Below, one piece after another: positions 11,390-23,400 of a DNA stretch of 47,537 nt. The position numbers were made by a program, and so were the translations under genes. The notes below the pieces were generated by a model. The model was given only the letters and a program-made list of their open reading frames with translations. It did no database searches and had not been told where the DNA came from. Location: NCBI RefSeq assembly GCF_000313135.1, contig NW_004457574.1, positions 28,195 to 75,731 on the forward strand. The letters run 5' to 3'. The stretch comes from Acanthamoeba castellanii str. Neff (taxonomy: Eukaryota > Discosea > Longamoebia > Acanthamoebidae). How positions within the stretch are numbered: the stretch's first letter is position 1; every line of letters begins with the position of its first letter.

Positions 11390-11998
11390 TCAGGCTGCAA
11401 GAACGGCTGTGGACTGCAACTTCTTGAAGGTGTCGTCCCAGAGCGTCGAGGTCGAGTCTTCCGCACCGACCTGCTTCTTGCTGACCTCCTTGAGCATCAG
11501 CTTGCAGAGGGTGCTCAGCGCGTCTTTGACCTGCTCGAGGTCGCCTTCCTGGTGACCGTTCTTCCTCTTGTCCTCCTGGTCCGCCGAAGGTTGGGGTGGC
11601 GAGTGGGTCGCGACCTTGGCCACCCACCCGTACGCCTTCGCTTGGTTGTAGACCTGGCACGCATCGCCCACAAAGGGCGCTATGTTGACCAGAAAGGCCT
11701 GGTCCTTGGCCAGGACCGACTTGGCCCTGTCGCAGCTGTCGTCCAGCACCAACTTGGCCTTGGCCTTCTCCCCCTCGCGCCAGCCGGCCGGGTGGATGTG
11801 AATTTGGATCAGATGGTGGTGGAACACGATGGCGTAGAGGAGCCCAAGAAAGCCGAGAAGGAGGAGCGCGGTGAGGAACGAGGATTTGCGCAGCCACTCG
11901 CTGCCCTTCTCGACGAACTCATCCTTGGCACGATCCACCACTGTCTTCAGGAGCGCCTGGCTACTGGTGTCGAGGTCATCACTGTTGTGTAGTGTCAA
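11390..11998 (-). CDS. Single-pass membrane protein, unknown
   Basis: An uninterrupted 202-codon frame starts at the ATG at 11998. Residues 1-40 are hydrophilic and charged. A clear hydrophobic segment at about residues 43-62 (LTALLLLGFLGLLYAIVF) would form one membrane span, followed by a His-rich patch (HHHLIQIHIH) and a mostly charged, helical C-terminal domain of about 130 residues with three Cys. There is no N-terminal cleavable signal, suggesting a signal-anchor protein. I recognise no family. The gene is intronless, unlike its neighbours, and lies about 195 bp upstream of the candidate start of the WD40 gene on the same strand. Confidence 0.65.
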   Translation of the reverse strand: MTLHNSDDLDTSSQALLKTVVDRAKDEFVEKGSEWLRKSSFLTALLLLGFLGLLYAIVFHHHLIQIHIHPAGWREGEKAKAKLVLDDSCDRAKSVLAKDQAFLVNIAPFVGDACQVYNQAKAYGWVAKVATHSPPQPSADQEDKRKNGHQEGDLEQVKDALSTLCKLMLKEVSKKQVGAEDSTSTLWDDTFKKLQSTAVLAA

Positions 11999-12593
11999 CT
12001 ACACTTGCACATGACTCTGGTATTCCGTTATATCTTTATTAGGTAGTTACCATATATGTGACACGTACACGTTAGATAATAAATCAAAGAGGCTCTTCTG
12101 AGCTCTCTTATCTTTCCATCAACTGCGTGATACCTCAACAATCACATGATGGGAGAGGTTGGGGCTCCTTCTTGATGGAGCGCCCGTTGTTCGTCGTCGT
12201 CTGCGCTTGGTGGCTACTCATTCGAACGCTCGTGTGTTGGAGAGTTGAGGTGGAGAAAGGAGGGAGTGTGCGAGCAGAGGAACGACTCCATGGCTTCGCC
12301 CGAACCGGGTCTTTTTGCCCAATGACATATCTGGTCCACCGAACTAACGTGGTAGAGACTATTGGTCCGTAACATCCAATGGGCAGGTATGCTCGTTTCG
12401 AATTGGTTGCCGGGTACAACCCGTTACAAGCAATGTCGCTCTTTAGTTGGCTTGTTTCTGTCGACAGCCAATCAAGTTCGTACCCCCCCTTTTGGGTTCT
12501 GTGTCAGAGCCACCAACAACCAGACCTACCACCTGACAACGGGAGCCAAACGGGAGTCCCGAAACAACAAAAGTCTTCACCCCAACAAACACT
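11999..12593. promoter_or_regulatory. Divergent intergenic region (595 bp)
   Basis: This separates the minus-strand membrane-protein gene from the plus-strand gene at 12594, so it should hold both promoters. A CCAAT lies near 12377 and another near 12469. No open frame here looks coding and no repeats stand out. Confidence 0.4.
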
Positions 12594-13028
12594 ATGAACA
12601 CTCTCCTCCTGGCCTCGCTCGTAGTGGTACTCAGCGCCGGGCTCGCCTGGCAGAACGCGACTCTCCTCACTGCCGTCGAGACCCAACAGCTGTCCCTGAA
12701 CCAGCTCCTACGGGAGGCCACAAACACACCCAAGTCGAATCCTCAGCCGCAGAGCGATGAGGTGAGCCGACTGAAGCGCGAGCTGGCCCAGGCGCAGCAT
12801 CGGCTTGCTCAGGCTCAGGCGCACGCCAGCCCGGCACCCTCGTGTCCGCCCCCGCCAAAGCCAAGAGAACCGACGAACGAGCTGAAGGGACTGTGCCGTG
12901 AGGTGCTGGAGGAGGCACACGGCATGCGCATCGTGAGCCACTACAGCCACCAGACCAACGTTTGGGACCTGAGCGAGGAGGCCTTCCGCGCGCTGCAGGC
13001 TGAGTGCAACGAAGTCCTCTTTGGCTAG
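12594..13028 (+). CDS. Small secreted or membrane-anchored protein, unknown
   Basis: An intronless 144-codon frame begins MNTLLLASLVVVLSAGLAWQ, a typical signal peptide or signal anchor. A helical Gln/Ala/Arg-rich stretch (about residues 55-75, SRLKRELAQAQHRLAQAQ) predicts a short coiled coil. A Pro-rich linker then leads to a C-terminal segment with two Cys (CREVLEEA and AECNEV) that could form a disulfide if secreted. The stop is 93 bp before the start of the DUF2306 gene on the same strand; I looked for a splice linking the two and found no in-phase join, so I keep them separate. No known family. Confidence 0.6.
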   Translation: MNTLLLASLVVVLSAGLAWQNATLLTAVETQQLSLNQLLREATNTPKSNPQPQSDEVSRLKRELAQAQHRLAQAQAHASPAPSCPPPPKPREPTNELKGLCREVLEEAHGMRIVSHYSHQTNVWDLSEEAFRALQAECNEVLFG

Positions 13029-13121
13029 TGCGTTGTCCCGGTTCGGTGGAAGTCACCACATAAAATTACATTTCTTTGTATTTTCTTTTTGATGTTCATG
13101 TTTCATTTTTTTTAGCAGTTT

Positions 13122-13832
13122 ATGCTCGACATGCTGGGCTTCCACGCTTTCGCCACCCTGCCCGCCCTCCTCCTCTTTCTGCCCCAGCTCTACCTCTTCC
13201 TGTTCGGCATCGACTCGGGCTTCATCATCGTCGACCGCCTCTACCCGCACCCGCAGCCCCGCGAACCCTTCCGCCGCCACCCTGGCCTCATCTACGCCCA
13301 CATCTACCTCTCCGCCGCCGCCCTCTTCCTCGCCCTGGCCCAGACCTCAACCACCGCCGCCACCACCTCAACTACTTTTAATTCCCGACGAAGACACACG
13401 GTACTCGGTTGGCTCTACTTGGCCTGCTTGACCCTGGGCGCGGCCGCGGGGGTCACCTACGCCTGGCTGCAGGGCTACGGGTCGGACGGCGGTGTCGGGG
13501 CCTCAGTGGCCTTCACCGGCCTGGCGCTGGCCGGGGTCGTGCCGGCCTGGCTCGCCCTGTGGTGCGCCCTCGTGCGGCGGGACCGCGCGGCCCACGGCCT
13601 GTGGATGTCGCGCAGCGTGGCCGCGCTGTGGGGCGCCAGCGTGTTCTTCCGCGTCCTGGCCAACACCTATCTGGTCTGGGTGGCGCGCGTGTCTGCCGAC
13701 ATCTACCCGGGCTGGGTGGCCATGATCTGGATGAGCTGGGTCATCCCCGTCGCCGCGCTCGAGCTGTATCGCACACTGGCGAGCCCGCCGACCGCTGGCG
13801 TCGTCGCGACGAAGACCACCAAGGCCGACTAG
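13122..13832 (+). CDS. DUF2306-type multi-pass membrane protein
   Basis: This intronless 236-codon frame encodes about six hydrophobic helices. The region HTVLGWLYLACLTLGAAAG, followed by a Gly-rich loop and then a helix leading to RDRAAHGLWMSRS and FFRVL, matches the layout of the DUF2306 family: a conserved His before a membrane helix and an AAHxxWMxRS-like motif. DUF2306 proteins are predicted membrane proteins common in bacteria, and their biochemical role is not established. The start follows a T-rich stretch ending in TTTAGCAG that resembles a 3' splice site, so a short upstream coding exon cannot be excluded. The C-terminus is Thr/Lys-rich and presumably cytosolic. Confidence 0.75.
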   Translation: MLDMLGFHAFATLPALLLFLPQLYLFLFGIDSGFIIVDRLYPHPQPREPFRRHPGLIYAHIYLSAAALFLALAQTSTTAATTSTTFNSRRRHTVLGWLYLACLTLGAAAGVTYAWLQGYGSDGGVGASVAFTGLALAGVVPAWLALWCALVRRDRAAHGLWMSRSVAALWGASVFFRVLANTYLVWVARVSADIYPGWVAMIWMSWVIPVAALELYRTLASPPTAGVVATKTTKAD

Positions 13833-13903
13833 TGTCTGGTCTTCTACTTTCTTTACATCATTTAATATTTATTTATTTATTTTATTAACAAATATAGAAA
13901 TTG

Positions 13904-14557
13904 CTACTGCTGTCGTGCGAGGTGTTGGGCGCAATCGAGGACCTCGAGGTACCACATGGACTCGCGGTTGGGATCGGGCGAGAGGTCGACCAGCTTGGCA
14001 GCCACCACGACCCGGGCGCCGTCTTCTCGCCGGCCCACGCTGCCGATCACCATCACATAGGCACCTGTCCAGCCACACATTCGAGGTAACATCATCAATA
14101 AAATGCACGACACGCACACGACACGCGACACGACACCGACACGCGCAACACGCAACACACGCGTATGCACGCATCATGCACGTACCCAAGGGGCAAGGCA
14201 TGGAGGACGGCGTCGATGAAGGTAAGGAGGAAGAAGGGGCTAGTGGTGGCAGCTTGCGGGCATCGATGGGGAGTAGACCCGTGCCATCGTCCAGCACGAA
14301 GCCTCGCACCTCCGAGGCACCGCCGCTCAGCCCACCGGAGGCCACCGCCACGCCCTGCGAACAAACCGTTTATTTTATTTTATGTTTGAATTATATAAAT
14401 TAAGTATGTAATTATTTGTGTATGATGGGGGTACCTGAACCCAGACTCGCTCGGGCTCGTCCAGCGAAAGCTGCTGGGAGGGCGGTCGCGACCCGCTGCC
14501 GCCCACAAGGTCTGCCACAAAGCACTTGACCGCAGCAGCTGCCCCTCGTCCGCTCAT
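13904..14557 (-). CDS. RMI2: RecQ-mediated genome instability protein 2 (RMI2)
   Basis: Exons 14557-14435, 14354-14186 and 14064-13904 join in phase to 150 residues, close to the length of the human protein. RMI2 is an OB-fold subunit of the BLM/Topo III-alpha/RMI complex that dissolves double Holliday junctions. Diagnostic features are VWVQG ahead of the first strand, LDDGTGLLPIDAR in the barrel, GAYVMVIGSV, and the C-terminal VDLSPDPNRESMWYLEVLD, which matches the conserved NPxHESMWxLEVxDL signature. An insertion rich in Ser/Pro follows LPPLAP. Splice donors are GTACC and GTACG. The start at 14557 gives the expected length, though the frame is open upstream to 14689. Recognition is by eye but the C-terminal match is strong. 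Confidence 0.88.
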
Positions 14558-14734
14558 CCAACCGCTGTTGTTTTTGTTTTCTTTTTCCTTGCCTTCCGTT
14601 TTGTTTTCTTTTTCCTTTCTAGATTTCGAAGAAAAAGGGTACCCCCATGCTGACGTCACCAATATAAAACGAAAAGCATCACAAAACAAAATATCGCATG
14701 TCGCTAAAAGTGTAACACACTCTTGCGTGGTCAG

Positions 14735-17391
14735 TCAGCAGAAGTGAGCGGCGGCGCGACCAAGGCCGGAGCCGGTGTAGTCGGTCGTGAAGCTGTTCAC
14801 GGGCAGGTTCATGACGATGGCCACCTGGGCATCGGGCCGCGACGAAGACGGGCCGGCGGGCGACGACGTCACTCCCGATTGTGAGGCGGACAGGGATCCG
14901 CTCGGGCCGGCGCCCGCGTCCATAGATCGCACGGCGTGGGTGAGGAAGCCGCATGTGCGACACTTGTAGAGCCGCCACTTTGCGCTCTTGTTGATGGCGT
15001 TGTTGCCGCTGCCGTTGACGTTGATGGTGTTGGACTTGCTGTGGCGCAGGAGGCGCGGGACGTACTCGGCGGTGGTGTGGTCAAAGTCGCCCAGCACGTT
15101 GGCCATGGTGGTGAAGCCCCAGTTGATCTTCCCGGCCCGGTACTCGTGCTTGGCCTTCATCGCCTCGAGGAAAGCCGAACACGAGCCGACGTTGGGGCAC
15201 TTGCTCGTCTCCTTCGTCGGCTGCAAAGCATAAACATTGGTCAGCGTGTGCATGTTCGTGTGCGGTGATGTGTGCTGTGATGTGTTATATATAAAAAAAA
15301 AGGTTACCTTGCAGTCGCAGCCGAGCTTGACGAGGCTGGCATCGCCCGACGTGCCGTCGCCGCTCTCTTCCGCATCGGAGAGCAGGGCGATGATCGACGA
15401 GCCGCACAGACATTGGAACTGCTGCTTGCCCATCTGTGCCGCAGGAAACAAAACAAACAAATGAGAATTCAGAAACCCTAAAACACACACACACACGTAG
15501 CGCACACGCGCACACGCACTCAAAGGTCGCAGGGTCAGGTCATGTTACCTTGGTGAGATTGCGGAGGGCCTTGCGGTTTTCGCCCCATCGGGCCAGCTGC
15601 CGCACGAACCCGCGGTTGGGCTGGATGACGTAGCGTCGCTCCTTGACCAGGATGCAGGCCTCGAAGTAGCTGATGTCGCGGGTGTCCATCAGGAAGGCCA
15701 GCACCATGGCCGCCGAGCGCGACACGCCCCGGTCCGAGTAGACCAGGACCTTGCCCTTGCGGATCACCGCGCGGCGGATGAAGCCCACCACGCGCAGGAT
15801 CTGGGGCACGATGTCCTGGTAGGGCTCGTCCTGCATCTTGGCGTGGAGCACCTCGAAGTGGTCCCGCAGCATCGGGTTGGGCGTTATCGTGCAGTTGACC
15901 ACGTGACTGATCCCCAGCTGGCACTTGAGATAGGTGCGTTGCACCGCGCTGCTCGTCCCTATGTAAATGTTCTCCGTGATCTTGCTCGCGTGCTCCACGA
16001 AGTAGGCCGTCTCCTCCCTGGTAGTACAACAGAATACATAATATATATACAATTATTTAAATTATCGATAATAAATTGATAAAAAAATGAAATAAACCAT
16101 AAATCAAGAAAGCAAAAATGAGGGGCACAGCGAGGACGTACGGAGAGAGGATGTTCTGTACAGGCTTGTGTTGGTCCTCGACCTTCTCCACGGTCTTGTT
16201 GGCGCGCGGGATGCTGTGGGGCGAGGTCGCTGGCGACCCATCTGCACAAGCGCGCCGACCATAGGTGTTGGAACGCGTCCACCGCCTTTGGATTCCAATG
16301 GCAAGCCCGAATAGAATTGCGCACCGTTGTTGTGATCGGAAAGCGAATCGTAGAGCTGCTTCACGAAGGTCTTGCTCCGCCTGCCCTTCATGTCCATCCT
16401 CTCCATCAGCGCACTTATGATGCGAAAGAGAGAGTGCAGTCGATTAGTGTCAGTTCTTGGGGGGCGAAACAATGCGTTGAAAATGGGCGACGTACGTGGC
16501 GTGGGTCTTCTTAACGCCAGACACGAGCACGTTCTTGACCATCTGGAAGCGATTGATGACGTCGTTGATGGTGGGACGCATGTTGGGGTTGCGGAACAAG
16601 ATGAACTCCAGCAGATCCAGCAGCACCGAGTTGTTGTTGATCATGGCCTTCTTCTCGGCGTTGATAAGCTCCTGACCGGGCGACGTGACTCGAATGAAGA
16701 ATCGCACCCAATCGTTGTCGTAGAACAAGAATTGGCCTGTTGCAGTCGCATGTAAGTGCGTGCCGTGTAGTGACCACACCTCGAGGTGTGCATTGCGTCG
16801 TGTCGTACCTGTGATCAATTCGAAGAGCAGGCAGCCCAGCGACCAGATGTCCGACGCGCTGTTGGCCCCCACCTTCTTGCGTCGGTCGTAGGAGTCCTTC
16901 TGCTTCTGCAGGGCGTTGGCCACCACCAGCATCTCCGGCGACTTGATGAACTCGGTACCCCTACGCACGCGCGCGCAGCGTAAATCATCCATCAGCACAC
17001 AGGGCGGTTCGGCACGAGTCAGTCGACAGGCACTCATGCGCGTACCGGTTGCGTGTGGTGAAGCCCTCTTCCTCAGAGGTGTAGTACTTGGCCTCGCCAA
17101 AATCTGATTTGAAAGACGAGGGAGGGTGACCGTCTACGGTCAGGACCTGTTCTGCTTGTGGAATGCGAGCAATGTGGAGCGTGTGAACTGCGGTCATACC
17201 GGCAAGGACGATGAAGAAGTTGGGCACGTCGGAGGGCTGGTCGTAGAAATCCTCGTCCGTCGTGTCGGGGTTGAGCGGGTGACACAGAAAGTTGTCGCAC
17301 TTAAGGTCATAGTGATTGACATCTGGGGGGGGGTAAGGCCAGCGGTGAACATCAGTCGCACGCACCGCCGCACGCGCACAAGAACACATAC

Positions 17392-17450
<59 letters not shown>

Positions 17451-20400
17451 TAAAGGACGTACGGTTCTGGGTGAGGAAGAGCATGGTTTCCAGGACCTTC
17501 TCGTATATGTTGAGGTAGAGAGGCAGATTCTCGAACCAGGGCGTACGCTGCCGCTTGAGCCAGCCCTTGAGCGAATCCTTGTAGAGGCGCATGATGATCC
17601 AGAAGTTCTCCTCGTCCACGCCGTAGTCGTACAGGTGCACGATCTTGGGGTCGTTCTTGAACTTGTCCATCACCATGATCTCGGTGAAGATATCGTGCAG
17701 CACGCACCGATCATGCATCGACTTGGGAACCGTCATCCGCTTCACCGCCACCTCCATCTAATAACAGATTGCAATTAAGATTCGAATTGTTCGCATACCA
17801 AAAGAAAAAGTCAAGTGCGCTCTATCATACCTTCTCGCTCTCGAGGGAGGCGCGGTAGACCTGGCCGTAGGCGCCGCTGCCGATACGGATGAGGTTCTTG
17901 TAGGTGCTGGCGTCGAAGAGGCGACGGCATAGGAGCTTGAGCAAGCGATAGTTGGAGGCGCCCATCTTCAGGGTGCGCTCCACCAGCTCGGGGATGATGC
18001 CGGCGTTGACCTCGTGATTGAGATCTACGCAAGCGAAGCGAACGAAAGAAAGAAGAAAGAACGAAAGAGAAGCGAAGAAAGAAGACGATGAGTACATCAT
18101 CTAAAAGACGTCAAAGGGTCGTAAGAGACGAAGCTTCCGGACGTACGCAGCGTGAGGTAGAACGGGATGTTGAGCTTCTTGTTGTTCACCGGGAACTGAT
18201 CGTTGTAAAGCGGCTCCAACGTATTGCTGGCGGAAAAGCTCAATTAGCTCTGCACACGCACATGCAATGTGCGAGCACGTGAGGCGGACATACTTGGGAG
18301 CGAGCATCAAGGAAAAGATGAGCTGCAGAATGGACATCTGGAGGTCCTTGGAGCGGTAGATCTTGCGGTCCTCCCGCTCTCGCTCGTACAAACGCCGCTC
18401 CATGATAATATCATCGGGCGACAATGTGTTCTGGCGTTGATTCTATAGAAAAACAACATGTTTCCGGCGCATCAGTATATTAGAGGCAATCATGTACATG
18501 TGCGGTGGTGCTCGAGTGGTTTTTGAGTACCTTATCGTCTTCCTCGTGCGATGAGTAAGGGTTGCCGAGTAGGAGCTGCAGCTTGGGGTCGTCCGGATTC
18601 ATCTGCCGCTCCAGGTTCGACAGGAACCCGAACGCCTGGTCCACCTCGTAGTAGCCCAAGCTCTCGTCCGAAAACGCCAGGTCCTCCGCCTGCTTTTTTG
18701 CGGCCTGCACGCTCATGTATGGGCCATATTAGCTTCTTTCCGAGACCGACCAATCAACCGTTCGCTTGAGAGAGCAGTGCCGGCAATCCGTACGGTTTCG
18801 TTGCCGTTGCTGGCCTCATCCGCCGGCGGCTTGCTGGAGGCGGCGACGGTGTTGTCGGCGTGGGAGGCGATTCCCGAATGGCGGGGCGAGCCTCGCCCCA
18901 TGCCCATGCGCACACCCAGCTTGCTGCCACTCGTTTTCATGAGCAGCGCGCCTGCGACGTTTCGGTTCAGGTGAGCTCAAGTGAAACAAATGCGTGACAG
19001 AGGGTGGGAAGAGTACGTACCCAGTAGGCCCTTTTTCTCTTTGCCGCCGCCGGCTTCGTTATCACCCTTCTTCTTTACATCCGTGAGGTTGAGCGCGGGC
19101 ACGAAGGACTGCTTGCGCGCTGGCACGTCCTCCTCCTCGCTGCTATCACTCGATTCGCTCGCGACGCTGCACGCACACGACACGACACGACACGACACGA
19201 TACAGTCAGCACATTTATGGTCCTTAGGCAAGGGGTTCGTCACGTGCCTCTCTTCTTTCTGGTCGAAGAAGTGCTGCGGGAGCTTCTGCAGAGACATGGA
19301 CACTGGTCGCTTGGAACCGTTGCTGCCGATGGCGATGCACGACCCGCCCTTGCTGCGCATGGGGTCGAAGCCCAGCCGGTTGGCGGCGCCGGTGAGGAGT
19401 CGCATGGAGAGGGCCGTCTTCATCTTGTCCGAGTGCGGGTTGCGCGCCGAGCTGACAGAGGCGATGGCGGCTGCAGCGGTGGCCGACGCCGCGGCAGAGG
19501 CCGCCGGAATCGAGGAGGTCGAACCGCCCGAGCCTAAGGCCACCGACGCCGCGGCCGTTGAGGCCATAGACGGCGAGGGCGGGGCCATCATGAAGAGGCT
19601 GTTGCTCACCGACTTGATGTCGTTGCTGCCCTTGCCGTTCGACAACTCGGACAACCTGAGCGAAGGGAGGTCTTCGTGGTGCGGCGGCGCATAGTCGCGG
19701 TGATCTCCAATGCTCAAGTTTTCCGGTTTCTTCTCCTCGGCGGCTTCTGGCTCCGCGCTTGTCTCGGTGGCCCCTGTTGCCGCAACGGCCGGCTCCACGT
19801 CTTCGTTCTTCGTCGGGTCGCTGGTGGAGCCGTTGGCTTCCTGGTCCCGCGGCGACTTGGCGGCGATGGGCACGCCGCTCTTGAGGATGTTGGACGGGAG
19901 TGACAGGCCCAGCGGTCGCTTCTTCGGTCGCCGATCGCTGTCGTCGCTGTCGCTCGACGACGACGAGTCCTCGTCTTCGCCGCCGTGGCTGCCCTGCTTC
20001 GGGGGCGGCGGCAGTCCACCCTTGCAGATGCCAGAGGGAAGTGAGAGCGCCAGCCCCAGCCGCTTCGGTTTGTTGTCAACGCTGTCGTCGGACGAGCTGT
20101 CGTCGCTTTCGTTGTCGCTCGCGCTTGCGCCGTCGTCTTCGTTCTTTGGTCCGAGCGACGAGGGCGATTTGGCCGGCTGCGAGGCGCCCAGAGGGCCGCC
20201 CTTCATCAGGCCGGGTGGGATGCTCAGGAAGGGCAGCTTCTTTTTGTTCCTCCTCCTCTCCTCTTCGCTGTCCGTCTCGTCACTCTCACTCTCACTCTCA
20301 CTCTCGCTCGGCTTCTCGCTGACACTCTCGCTCGACTTGGCTTTGTCGCTCGGCACCCCTCCGCTGCCCTTGAGAATGCTGGCGGGCAGCAGCAGCGCCG

Positions 20401-23400
20401 CGGGCTTCTTCACCTTCTTCTCTTCTTCGCTGCTGTCGTCGCTGTCATCCGTCTCCTCCTCCTCCTCATCATCTGAATCGCTAAGCTTCTTCTTTTTCTT
20501 CTCCACCTCGACGCTGGCCTTCATCTTGTCCCCCGCGTCGGACGTGACACCGCCCTTGATGCTGCTCATCGGCAGCAGGAGCCTGGGCGGCTGCTTCTCC
20601 TCCTCGCTGCTGTCGTCGTCGCTTTCTTCATCTTCGTCCGTCTCCTCTTCGGACTCGCTGGACTTGGTCTGCTTGGCGGTCCTCTCCGACTCGATGCTGG
20701 CTTTCATCTTGTCCCGCACGTCGATGAACGCGCCGCCCTTGAGGCTCCGCATGGGGATGAGCAGCTTGGGCGGCCGCTTGGCTGCCTTCTCCTCCTCGCT
20801 GCTGTCGTCATCGCTGTCGTCATCGTTGCTACTCTCTTCGGAATCCTCTTCCGATCGACTTTGCTGTTGTTTCTTCTTCTCCACCTCGACGCTGGCCTTC
20901 ATCTTGTCCCGCACGTCGTTGAACGCCCCGCCCTTGAGGCTCGCGGCCGGCAGCAGGAGCTTGGGCGGCCGCTTGGCCGTCTTCTCCTCCTCGCTGCTGT
21001 CATCATCGCTGTCTTCATCTTCGTCCGTCTCCTCTTCGGACTCGCTGGACTTGGTCTGCTTGGCGACCCGCTCCGCCTCGATGCTGGCCTTCATCTTGTC
21101 CCGCACGTCGATGAACGCGCCACCCTTGAGGCTCCGCATGGGGATGAGCAGCTTGGGCGGTCGCTTGGCTGCCTTCTCCTCCTCGCTGCTGTCGCTATCA
21201 CGGTCGCTTTCGCTTTCGCTGTCGCCGTTGCCCTTGCGGCTGCCGGCGACCGGCTCCGTCACGCTTCCGCTGTCGAGCCACAGGTCCTGCGAGAGCGACA
21301 GCGTGGCGGCGGCGGCCGTAGGGAATGAGGAGGGGTCGGTCCCCGACCGTGGCGATCCGGCAGCCTTGTTCCTACTGTTGCCGTCGCTCTCATCGTCCCT
21401 CTTCTTGCTCTTGCCCTTTCCCGGCTTCTTCTTGTCGGCTTTACTGGTACTTGCCTCGTCGTTGTCGCCCCCCTTGCCCTTGCCCTTCTTCTTCATTTGC
21501 CGCTTCGACGGGCGACGCGTGGCCGGGCCGAGGGACGTGGCTAACGGATGGACCCCATTGCCCTGACTCAGCGTACGCGAGCCTATCGTAAGCCGCCTCT
21601 TCGGTCCCTGCATTGGTGGGTGTGCGTGCGTGTGCGTGTGCGTGTGCGTGGCGTGTGATGTGCGTGTGCGTGCGTGGGAACAGTGGTGCGTGTGTTCAGT
21701 GGTGCGTGTGTCGTGTGTCATGTGTCGTGTGTCGTGTGTCGTGTGCGTGCGATGAACTGTGAGCCAGCATAACAATGGAAATGGAGTGGGGTGTGGCGAA
21801 CCCTGGCAACAGTGGTCCTGGCTTGTGCGGTGGTGAAGCGGTTGTTATCCGCCGTAGCCTTGGTGTCGTCGTTCTCGCTGTTGTTGCTGGAGTCGTTGCC
21901 GCTGTCGTAACCGCCGGCCGCGGCGTTCGGGTCCTGCTTCTGCATCTCGCGGTTGAAGTTGATCTCGTACTCGAGCGTGATCTTCCGCACCAGGAAATCC
22001 ATGATTCGCATTTGGTAGAACTTCTGGATCGTCTTCTCGTTTTTGTGCTGCACAATACATTTGGTGCGATACGACACAGGCACCGGTGAGCGAGACAGTC
22101 TGCGCCGGGGAGGAGAGGGAGGCGATGTGACAAGTTACCTGAGCAAAGCACAGGAGATTCTGGAGGTGCAACGTGCATAGCGTGAGGGTGACGCTGTCGA
22201 CCGAGGGGCTGTTGTAGAGCTTGATGAAGCTGATGTAGTGCAACCTGGAGTGATAACGATGATGATGATGATAAGATTATCAGCCGATGTTGTTCTGCGA
22301 TCAACTCAGCACAGCCTAGTCGAGCGTACGGTATGTAGGTGTCGATGTAGCGGTTGCGTCTGACGAAGGTGGCCTGTCTGTCCGAGAAGAGCCGCTGGAG
22401 GAAGGTCAGGATCTCTATCTTCACCGCAGCGTTGTGGTGCATTGGCCCGGCCTCGAGGAAATTGAGGAGGAACCCACCGCCTCTCTGATCGGGGGGGTGT
22501 GTGTTGTGTGTTGTGTGTTGTGTGTGTTAGCCGAGCAGCGATGCCATCGAACATTGCCGATTACGATTTGTCGCGCGGCGTACCGGTTGAACGAGCGACT
22601 CCATCTTGCGGATCATGCCCTCCCTGTTCTTGTCCACAATGCGGTCGAAATGACCGGCCGCCCCGCCGGCCTGAGAGCCTTGCGAATGCATGTGGGTCTC
22701 CTCCAAGTTCTCGAATTTGGCGTAGATCATGTCATAACAGGTCTGTACGTTGTGCAACGTTTGGTTCAGCCAAACAAAAGCAAATTAAAAACAAACAAAA
22801 ACAAAAAAATCAGTAGAAAAGGGACAACGTACGCTGTAGTGCTTGACGACGCGGACGCGGTATTCGTCCAGCAGGGCCTGGCCGCCGTTGCGATCGTTGG
22901 TAATCTTGGCCTCCAGCTTCTTGTTCAGCATGATCTCGATGGCATATCGCCGGATGAAGGCGAACGTCTCGGACTGTGGCGTGGTCAAGAGTGAGTGGTT
23001 TGACATAGCGAGGCACTGCCGACAACGTACGCAAGCTTCGAACAAGAGGTCGAATAACAGGTCGTTGGTGTCGGCGTGCTTGTTCTGGTTGGCCAACTCG
23101 TCGAATACCACGAGCAGGCGATGGAAGGTCTGTATCGCCTTGGGCCTGTCCGGCGAGATCCCGCGAGACGTCACCACGCTCTGCGCACACCATCAACGGT
23201 TCAGGTTCAGAACGCCAACAAAGAGAGTGACACGGGCGGGCGAGAGAGACTGGCGCACCTTGAGCCGCAGGAGGGTCTCGAGGCACACTTCGATCACCTG
23301 AGAAGACATGACGCGAGTGGGGCAGTTGACCATATACTCCGAGAGCACCGAGAGGTAGAGCTCCATGTTGTGGAATTTTCTGGGGTTGGTGCCGGCACGC

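Noticed and set aside
12594..13832. One gene joining the signal-peptide protein to the DUF2306 protein
   Set aside because: A possible donor overlaps the TAG and an acceptor-like TTTTTTAGCAG precedes 13122, but the available donors do not join in phase to the DUF2306 frame.
19710..21566. 618-codon plus-strand Ser/Leu-rich open frame
   Set aside because: It is the exact antisense of the acidic Ser-rich repeat exon; Ser and Leu richness follows from the Glu/Asp/Lys codons on the true strand.
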